The notes below the pieces were generated by a model that was given only the letters and a program-made list of their open reading frames with translations, did not search any database and had not been told where the DNA came from. Below, one piece after another: positions 57,749-64,000 of a stretch of DNA of 64,000 nt. The stretch comes from Psychrobacter coccoides. GTDB taxonomy: Bacteria; Pseudomonadota; Gammaproteobacteria; Pseudomonadales; Moraxellaceae. Positions within the stretch are counted from its first letter, which is position 1. Each line of letters opens with the position of its first letter. Both the position numbers and the translations under genes were made by a program. The stretch spans positions 1 to 64,000 of the forward strand of contig NZ_JAGBKM010000001.1 of assembly GCF_017498085.1 (NCBI RefSeq). Direction: 5' to 3'.

Positions 57749-58729
57749 TTATTTTGGTAATTTGCTCAACTGGCTATCATCTGCTTTTACCACCAGTGTT
57801 TTTGCTAGCTTATCGTGCCAACCGATATTTTCAGGGCTTTTAGAAGCCATATAATAATGTACGGCAATGACCACAAATCCTAAAAAACTAGTAAAGGAAA
57901 ATAAAAGATTGTAAATGATAAACAATAACAGCGTACGCATACCGATACGCTTACCGAAAGACGGTAGGCGATGAGTGGTTTGGTCGACCACACGAATACC
58001 AGTAATGAGCTTGCCAAGTGACTGCCCACGCAGTGTGATAAACACCAATTGTAGAGCAAATAAGCCAAACACCAGCACTTGTGACATCATTAAAGTCGAG
58101 CTGGGCAAGCTTTCCATCAAGCTCATAGAGTACTGATAAGCTGCATCCATGTTTTGAATGTCTTGGAACTTGGTGTAGTCGACATCCATCTTGGTCAGTG
58201 CTAAAACCAGTGGAAAGATGGCTAGTATATAAAGTAGGGCGTTGATTGCGGTGGCTAACACGCGCGACATAATAGGAGCAAGCACCACATTACCGACTAC
58301 TTTGTCTGTACTGCTAGCCAGTTTGGACGTGCTTTTTTTATTTAAAGAAACATGGTTATGCGGGGTATGCAAACGATTGGTCGTCATATCAACCTTTGCA
58401 TTTTTGCCATCGTCTGTTTGACGCTCAGGCTTGCCATAAAGTCTATCTAAAGAGACCTTGTTATCGCTACTATCATTTGCTGAAGCACTGTTGTTGGTGT
58501 CTTCAGGGAATACAGTCACATTATTAATGATAGAGTCATTAGTGGTCGTAGCAGCTGGGCGATAGGTGTATTGATTACCTGTAACATCGCCAAGACGCTG
58601 CCATTGATCGAAGCCTTCGTGCCAGACCAAGTCATCTAGTACCACTTCACCAGATGCCAACATAATATTAAGCTGATCCAAAGTATAAGGACCAGCTTGT
58701 ACGTTATTTCGAGCAAGAAAAATCTGCAT
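57749..58729 (-). CDS. GYF_2 and RDD domain membrane protein
   Basis: The 326-residue protein has an N-terminal GYF_2-like domain (GPYTLDQLNIMLASGEVVLDDLVWHEGFDQWQRL), a polar linker (about 60-150) and a C-terminal RDD domain. That domain has four hydrophobic segments and the motif RGQSLGKLITGIRVVD. RDD proteins are inner-membrane proteins, some linked to ion exchange, with mostly unknown roles. The start at 58729 (MQIFLARNN) is preferred to 58741, which adds MQAT. Confidence 0.85.
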   Translation of the reverse strand: MQIFLARNNVQAGPYTLDQLNIMLASGEVVLDDLVWHEGFDQWQRLGDVTGNQYTYRPAATTTNDSIINNVTVFPEDTNNSASANDSSDNKVSLDRLYGKPERQTDDGKNAKVDMTTNRLHTPHNHVSLNKKSTSKLASSTDKVVGNVVLAPIMSRVLATAINALLYILAIFPLVLALTKMDVDYTKFQDIQNMDAAYQYSMSLMESLPSSTLMMSQVLVFGLFALQLVFITLRGQSLGKLITGIRVVDQTTHRLPSFGKRIGMRTLLLFIIYNLLFSFTSFLGFVVIAVHYYMASKSPENIGWHDKLAKTLVVKADDSQLSKLPK

Positions 58730-58801
58730 AGTTGCCTGCATAGTTAGTCATATCTTAAGTCGCTGTTCATAATATTAAATCATGGTTCTTAATATATGAT
58801 A

Positions 58802-58837
58802 TTAGGGCCTATTTAATGTTTTTCAAATAGACCCTAA
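58802..58837. repeat. Inverted repeat after ppsA
   Basis: TTAGGGCCTATTT and AAATAGACCCTAA pair over 12 of 13 positions across a ten-base loop. A T run is present only on the plus strand, so its action on ppsA, read on the minus strand, is unclear. Confidence 0.6.
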
Positions 58838-58889
58838 CGTTTTATCTTTAACGACTGTGTGAGTTACCGCTGTGACTTAATATGACAGC

Positions 58890-61274
58890 TTATTTGGTTT
58901 CTTCACCTGCTAAGAAGAACCAAGTATCAAGTACTGAGTCAGGGTTTAGTGACACTGAGTTGATACCTTGTTCCATAAGCCAGTAAGCTAGATCTGGATG
59001 ATCTGATGGTCCTTGGCCACAGATACCCACATACTTGTTTTGCTTACGGCAAGCTTCGATTGCCATCGATAGTAGTTTTTTGACCGCTGGATCACGCTCA
59101 TCAAATAAGTGCGACACGATACCTGAGTCACGATCCAGACCGAGCGTGAGCTGGGTTAAGTCGTTTGAGCCAATAGAGAAGCCATCAAAGTGCTCTAGGA
59201 ACTCATCTGCTAATAGGGCGTTGGTCGGTAGCTCACACATCATAATGACACGTAGGCCGTTTTCACCACGTTTTAGACCGTTTTTCTCTAGTAGTTCGAT
59301 GACTTCTTTGGCTTCGCCAACAGTACGAACAAATGGAATCATGATCTCAACATTGGTCAAGCCCATCTCGTCACGCACACGCTTAAGCGCTTTACACTCA
59401 AGCTCGAAGCAATCACGGAAGTTATCAGAGACATAACGACTAGCGCCACGGAAACCCAGCATGGGGTTTTCTTCTGATGGCTCGTACAGCTTACCACCCA
59501 ATAAGTTGGCGTATTCGTTTGATTTAAAGTCTGACATACGTACGATGACAGGTTGATCAATAAAGGCAACGGCTAAGGTAGAGATACCTTCAACCAGCTT
59601 ATCAACATAAAAATCAACGGGTGACGCATAGCCAGCGATGCGCTCAGTGATTGCTTGTGAGATTTCACGTGGTAAGCTGTTCATGTTGAGTAGCGCTTTA
59701 GGATGCACACCAATCATACGGTTGATGATGAATTCAAGACGAGCAAGTCCAATACCTTCGTTTGGCATTTGACCAAATGAGAAGGCACGATCTGGGTTGC
59801 CCACGTTCATCATGACTTTAAATGCCAGCTCTGGCATGGTTTCGATAGAGTTGGTCTGGACATCAAAGTCGATTAGACCTTCATAGATGAAGCCAGTATC
59901 ACCTTCGGCACAAGAGGCGGTGACGTCTTGACCATCTACCAATAATTCGGTGGCGTTACCGCAACCAACGATAGCAGGTACACCAAGCTCACGGGCGATA
60001 ATAGCAGCGTGACAGGTACGGCCGCCACGGTTGGTGATGATAGCAGAGGCACGTTTCATGACCGGCTCCCAATCAGGATCAGTCATGTCTGAAACTAAGA
60101 TATCGCCATCTTGTACTTTGTCCATCTCGTTTAGATTGGTGACGATACGTACTTTGCCTGAACCGATACGCTGACCGATTGAGCGACCTTCGCACAGTAC
60201 TTTGGCTTCACTGGTGTTGATGACATAGCGCTCCATGACATTGCTGTCTTGGCGGCTTTTGACAGTCTCAGGACGGGCTTGCACGATAAATATCTCATTG
60301 GTATCACCGTCTTTTGCCCACTCAATATCCATCGCTTGACCATAATGCTTTTCAATAGTCATGGCTTGTTTGGCAAGAGAGTTTAGCTCTTCAGTCGATA
60401 ATGAGAACTGCATGCGTTCTTGTTTTTCAACATCGACGACTTTGACTGATTTTTTGGTACTGCCTTCATCGCCATAGACCATTTTTTTATGCTTACTGCC
60501 CAGGTTGCGACGAATAATGGCAGGCTTACCATTGGCAAGTAGCTGCTTAGAGACATAGAACTCGTCTGGGTTCACCGCGCCTTGGACGACCATCTCACCT
60601 AAGCCGTAGCTTGAAGTGATAAAGACCACTTGATCAAAACCACTCTCAGTGTCTAAGGTAAACATAACACCAGCTGCGCCCGTCTCTGAGCGTACCATGC
60701 GCTGAACAGCGGCAGATAAAGCCACGCCTTCGTGCTCAAAACCTTTGTGGACACGATAAGAGATCGCACGGTCATTATATAAAGACGCAAATACTTCTTT
60801 GATAGCAACAAGGACGTTATCAATACCACGGATGTTCAGATAGGTCTCTTGTTGACCAGCAAATGAGGCATCTGGCAAGTCTTCAGCAGTGGCAGAAGAG
60901 CGCACGGCAACGGCGATATCTTGGCCACCGCTCATGGCTTCAAAAGACTGACGCACTTCTTGCTCAAGATCTTTTGGCAGTTCTTGCTCAACGATCCAAT
61001 TACGGATTTTTTTACCCGTAGCGGTCAGTTTATTGACATCATCAACATCCAACGCTTTAAGCTCATTGTTAATCTTGTCAAGCAAGCCTGTCTCTGTCAA
61101 AAAGCGATTAAAAGCATTTGAGGTAGTCGCAAAGCCGCCTGGTACACTAACGCCTAAATCAGATAGGTGACTGATCATCTCACCAAGTGAGGCATTTTTG
61201 CCGCCGACCATGTCGATATCGTTTTTTCCTAGCTGATCAAGGTTGATCACAAGTGCTGAAGATTGCGCTGCCAT
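58890..61274 (-). CDS. ppsA: Phosphoenolpyruvate synthase
   Basis: PpsA converts pyruvate and ATP to phosphoenolpyruvate for gluconeogenesis. The 794-residue protein has the N-terminal ATP-grasp domain ([36 protein letters not shown]) and the swivelling phosphohistidine domain with [15 protein letters not shown]. The C-terminal PEP-binding domain has [14 protein letters not shown] and [14 protein letters not shown]. The length is normal. It is divergent from its regulator ppsR. Confidence 0.97.
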   Translation of the reverse strand: MAAQSSALVINLDQLGKNDIDMVGGKNASLGEMISHLSDLGVSVPGGFATTSNAFNRFLTETGLLDKINNELKALDVDDVNKLTATGKKIRNWIVEQELPKDLEQEVRQSFEAMSGGQDIAVAVRSSATAEDLPDASFAGQQETYLNIRGIDNVLVAIKEVFASLYNDRAISYRVHKGFEHEGVALSAAVQRMVRSETGAAGVMFTLDTESGFDQVVFITSSYGLGEMVVQGAVNPDEFYVSKQLLANGKPAIIRRNLGSKHKKMVYGDEGSTKKSVKVVDVEKQERMQFSLSTEELNSLAKQAMTIEKHYGQAMDIEWAKDGDTNEIFIVQARPETVKSRQDSNVMERYVINTSEAKVLCEGRSIGQRIGSGKVRIVTNLNEMDKVQDGDILVSDMTDPDWEPVMKRASAIITNRGGRTCHAAIIARELGVPAIVGCGNATELLVDGQDVTASCAEGDTGFIYEGLIDFDVQTNSIETMPELAFKVMMNVGNPDRAFSFGQMPNEGIGLARLEFIINRMIGVHPKALLNMNSLPREISQAITERIAGYASPVDFYVDKLVEGISTLAVAFIDQPVIVRMSDFKSNEYANLLGGKLYEPSEENPMLGFRGASRYVSDNFRDCFELECKALKRVRDEMGLTNVEIMIPFVRTVGEAKEVIELLEKNGLKRGENGLRVIMMCELPTNALLADEFLEHFDGFSIGSNDLTQLTLGLDRDSGIVSHLFDERDPAVKKLLSMAIEACRKQNKYVGICGQGPSDHPDLAYWLMEQGINSVSLNPDSVLDTWFFLAGEETK

Positions 61275-61575
61275 GATAACTCCAAAAAATAAGGTTATTT
61301 AGTAAGGATTATAACGGGGTAAATTATACCGCTATATGACGACAATTTCGATAGCTAAACCAAAAAACTTGTGAAAAAAATACAAACTGTAGGGTTTTGA
61401 GATAATTTGGTAATGATTAAAGAGGATATTGGGTGACTAGAGGTGATTGAACAGACTCTATACTAACAATGATTCCTATTAATTGCCTATTATGGGTATA
61501 ATGTATGACGTAAAATACCATCATAAATATCTAAGCGTATCTATCACTGCGTGTGACTATTAAGGTTTTTAAGCT
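61275..61575. promoter_or_regulatory. ppsA-ppsR divergent promoter region (301 bp)
   Basis: The spacer is AT-rich and contains a TATAAT at 61497-61502 reading toward ppsR without a strong -35 element. I could not define the ppsA promoter or a specific regulator site. Confidence 0.45.
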
Positions 61576-62472
61576 ATGTATTCCCATATTCAATCTGAGC
61601 AGGACAAGCCTACCATTCAAAACCGCCATGCCTTAAGTCTGGACAACTCTCAAACGATTAGAAGTGCTTTTTTTATTTCTGACGGTACTGCCATTACGGC
61701 TGAAACCTTAGGACGCTCTATATTAAGTCAGTTTGCCTCCGTACCCTTTGAGACTCGAGTACTGCCTTATGTCGATAGCTTGGAGCGTGCAGAGGATGCG
61801 GTGCAACAGATTAATATGGCGTATCAGCGTGATGGGTTGTTGCCCTTAGTTTTTGATACGATTGTCAGTCCTGAGATACGGGAAAAAATAAACTCCGCTC
61901 ACAGCTGTAACCTAGATATGTATGAAGGTTTGATCGGGCGTATCGCTGAAGAGACAGGCGTCGAGCCAGATGCGCACTCAGGTCACGCTCATGACAATGT
62001 TGACTCAGAGACTTATAAAGAGCGTATTGATGCGGTGCATTTTGCATTAGACAATGATGATGGGGCGCGTACCCGTCATTATGATATGGCAGATATCATC
62101 CTGATTGGCGTGTCTCGCTCAGGTAAAACGCCGACTTCATTGTATTTGGCATTACAGTTTGGGATTCGAGCCGCCAACTATCCGCTTACTGAAGACGACT
62201 TATATGACAATCAGCTGCCAAAAGCGCTGCGTGAGCATAAAGACAAACTATTTGGACTGGTAATTGATACCGATCGATTGGTAAAAATTCGCCAAGAGCG
62301 CCGTGCAGGTAGCCGATATTCCAGCTATCAGCAAGTTCAACAAGAGCAAAGAGCCATTCAGGGCATATATACATCGCAAGGTATTCCAAGTTTGGATGTG
62401 TCAGAGATGTCTGTTGAAGAAATTGCGACTCGTATTTTGCAGATGACAGGGCTTAAACGCCGTATCGGCTAA
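61576..62472 (+). CDS. ppsR: PEP synthase regulatory protein (kinase/pyrophosphorylase)
   Basis: PpsR inactivates PpsA by ADP-dependent phosphorylation of a threonine and reactivates it by phosphate-dependent dephosphorylation. The DUF299 features are FFISDGTAITAETLGRSILSQF near the N terminus and the P-loop-like GVSRSGKTPTSLYLALQFG. At 298 residues it is slightly longer than usual (about 275) through an N-terminal extension and a His/Asp-rich insertion. The divergent pairing with ppsA confirms the call. Confidence 0.95.
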   Translation: MYSHIQSEQDKPTIQNRHALSLDNSQTIRSAFFISDGTAITAETLGRSILSQFASVPFETRVLPYVDSLERAEDAVQQINMAYQRDGLLPLVFDTIVSPEIREKINSAHSCNLDMYEGLIGRIAEETGVEPDAHSGHAHDNVDSETYKERIDAVHFALDNDDGARTRHYDMADIILIGVSRSGKTPTSLYLALQFGIRAANYPLTEDDLYDNQLPKALREHKDKLFGLVIDTDRLVKIRQERRAGSRYSSYQQVQQEQRAIQGIYTSQGIPSLDVSEMSVEEIATRILQMTGLKRRIG

Positions 62473-62580
62473 AACTTATCAAGCAGCCACTAAAAAATGC
62501 TGCTTTTTATTTTACAATTTGCCGCTGTGTACCAATCACGACTACATGCTAAATACTTACTACTATATATAGAGCATATT

Positions 62581-62985
62581 ATGAATTTACGCCACAAAGC
62601 CTTTCAGCCGCACTTGCTACTCACAGGTTTGTTATGCAGTGCTGCACTGCTAAGTGCTTGCCAAACCTCGCCTTTTTCTCGTCAGCCTGTGCCTGAGCCT
62701 CGTTATGTGCCGACCATTGTGCTTGGAGACGTACAGACCTTGACCATCATGCCAGACCGTGTGGCTTGCGCATCGGCGCTACCCATGCAGTGCTTATTGG
62801 CAAAATCTAGCAGCGATGGCCCTGTCTTTCAGATTCCTTATGATGGGGTTGATAACTTCACGCCAGCTATCGGGACTGAGTATGTGATTAGCGTCCGCCC
62901 ACAAATTGATGAGGCTAAAAAAAGCCTAACAGGCCAATGGACGTTGCAAAATATCTTGTCACAACGTATGGTGGGCACCCCTTAA
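62581..62985 (+). CDS. Hypothetical lipoprotein (134 aa)
   Basis: The ATG at 62581 gives a lipoprotein signal with hydrophobic LLLTGLLCSAALLSAC (lipobox LSAC). The mature part, about 105 residues, includes RYVPTIVLGDVQTLTIMPDRVACASALPMQCLLAKSS and ends QNILSQRMVGTP; two Cys may pair. An upstream in-frame start at 62497 would put non-signal sequence in front and is not preferred. It looks like a small conserved Moraxellaceae outer-membrane lipoprotein, but this was not checked. Confidence 0.7.
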   Translation: MNLRHKAFQPHLLLTGLLCSAALLSACQTSPFSRQPVPEPRYVPTIVLGDVQTLTIMPDRVACASALPMQCLLAKSSSDGPVFQIPYDGVDNFTPAIGTEYVISVRPQIDEAKKSLTGQWTLQNILSQRMVGTP

Positions 62986-63055
62986 AGCTATGCATAAAAA
63001 ATGCAAAAGACCCCAGTAAATAAACGAATAAATACACTTATATAAAGAGGATAGC

Positions 63056-64000
63056 ATGGGAAGCAAACGTAAAGATGACGCTACCAATGATACTGGTAAA
63101 GACATTAATACCGAGGTATCAAATAAAGACAGTGGTCGTGCGCCTGCGACCACACTAGAGCAAACAGAGGCTCAAAGTAAGCAACAACAAATTGAGCAAA
63201 CACATGAGCAAGTCACAGAGGATGTCTTGCACCATCCCAATTTGGTCAGCCCGCTAGACGATACTCGTATCGAGATCAAATCAGAGTTTACCAAGGATCT
63301 ACAGCGTATTAAAAGCGATCCACATAGCTTTGAGTACGATGCTGTTGTGTTGGGTGCTGGGCCTTCTGGTGAAGCTGCAGCGATGAAACTGGCTAAGTCT
63401 GGTAAGAAAATAGCCGTGATTGACCCTCGTGACCAAATCGGTGGCAACTCTACTCACGTTGGTACGATACCGAGTAAGGCGCTGCGCCAGTCTGTATTTA
63501 ATTTAATTAACTTTCGCCGTGACCCTATGTTTACCAAGGCGCTTGAATACGAGCAAGTGCCGCTAAACAAGGTATTGGCCAATGCGCGCCGAGTCATACG
63601 TAACCAAGTGAGTACCCACACTCGGTTTTATGAGCGCAATCGCATCGATGTGATTCAAGGGTGGGCGCATTTTGTAGATAAAAATACCTTGCGTGTCGAG
63701 ACTGAAGAAAATATCTTTGAAACGATCACTTTTAACAAAGCCATTATCACAGTTGGTAGCCGTCCTTATCGTCCTGATATTTTGGACTTTGACCATCCCC
63801 GTGTGTTTGATTCGGATAAAATCCTACAAATGGATTATATCGTCAAAAAAATCATCATTTATGGTGCAGGGGTGATTGGTTGTGAATACGCCTCTATCTT
63901 TACTGGCTTGGGCTATAAAGTGGATTTGATTAACAACCACGATAAGTTATTAAGTTACCTTGATGCTGAGATTAGTGACGCCTTAGCCCATGACTTTAGA
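63056..64000 (+). CDS. sthA: Soluble pyridine nucleotide transhydrogenase, 5' part
   Basis: SthA transfers reducing equivalents between NADPH and NAD in the cytoplasm. The visible 315 codons contain the FAD-binding motif [21 protein letters not shown], the [15 protein letters not shown] segment (Thr/Pro instead of a redox disulphide, as usual for SthA), [10 protein letters not shown], and the second Rossmann motif [18 protein letters not shown] charged Gln/Thr/Asp-rich extension of about 90 residues precedes the FAD domain; E. coli SthA lacks it. AGAGG precedes the ATG. The gene continues past the window. Confidence 0.93.
   Translation, partial: MGSKRKDDATNDTGKDINTEVSNKDSGRAPATTLEQTEAQSKQQQIEQTHEQVTEDVLHHPNLVSPLDDTRIEIKSEFTKDLQRIKSDPHSFEYDAVVLGAGPSGEAAAMKLAKSGKKIAVIDPRDQIGGNSTHVGTIPSKALRQSVFNLINFRRDPMFTKALEYEQVPLNKVLANARRVIRNQVSTHTRFYERNRIDVIQGWAHFVDKNTLRVETEENIFETITFNKAIITVGSRPYRPDILDFDHPRVFDSDKILQMDYIVKKIIIYGAGVIGCEYASIFTGLGYKVDLINNHDKLLSYLDAEISDALAHDFR

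Overview
The window is a piece of a gammaproteobacterial chromosome, most likely Psychrobacter or another member of the Moraxellaceae. The evidence is the gene content (alaS-lysC-csrA, creBC, ppsA/ppsR, sthA with a long N-terminal extension, long acidic-tailed bL9), moderate GC with AT-rich spacers, and a tmRNA tag that reads ANDETYALAA. This assignment is from recall of the families, not from a search. A complete-looking temperate siphophage of about 36 kb is integrated in the tmRNA gene and occupies the middle of the window.

Left chromosomal arm (1-19825). It starts with the first codons of an IS200/IS605-type TnpB. After it come a Bax-inhibitor-1 membrane protein, nadK, a DUF1315 protein, a HopJ-family protein, csrA, lysC, alaS and a YkvI-like transporter. 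Then come an aspartate dehydrogenase, a secreted L,D-transpeptidase, prmB-aroC, the creB-creC two-component system, a carboxylesterase and a permuted papain-fold (YiiX-like) protein. Intrinsic terminators separate most units.

Prophage (19826-55702, between 30-bp direct repeats that copy the 3' end of ssrA). It has a lambda-like plan. A leftward early operon ends in xis-int and contains a tandemly duplicated [small protein + HNH] cassette and a 9 x 10-bp repeat. A LexA/S24-type repressor is flanked by five palindromic operators of one consensus. The rightward operon holds a Cro-like protein, a CII-like protein, an AntA-type antirepressor, and a DnaT-like replication protein whose gene carries 14 regularly spaced GTAACG motifs (probable origin). 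It continues with a RuvC-like nuclease, small accessory genes and a putative late-regulator-position gene. An accessory module (acidic protein, HTH protein, phosphoesterase) precedes an HNH nuclease, a candidate cos site and an HK97-type head operon: terS, terL, portal, protease, capsid, connectors. The tail operon has a -1 frameshifted chaperone pair, a tape measure with an apparently permuted LytM domain, tip proteins and a tail fibre ending in an SGNH hydrolase. Lysis genes (holin, GH108 endolysin, overlapping Rz/Rz1) close the prophage. A lipoprotein cassette with its own promoter and terminator sits inside the tail operon.

Right chromosomal arm (55676-64000). It holds the intact ssrA, whose 3' end and terminator are now supplied by the phage, then rpsF-rpsR-rplI, a GYF/RDD membrane protein, divergent ppsA and ppsR, a small lipoprotein, and the first 315 codons of sthA.

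No tRNA, rRNA or CRISPR array was seen. The phage carries no obvious toxin or recognisable named defence system. The best places to look for undescribed biology are the acidic-protein/HTH module at 32.1-32.9 kb, the duplicated HNH cassette at 22.0-23.7 kb, the lipoprotein cassette at 43.7-44.6 kb and the repeat-built gene junction at 21.7 kb.
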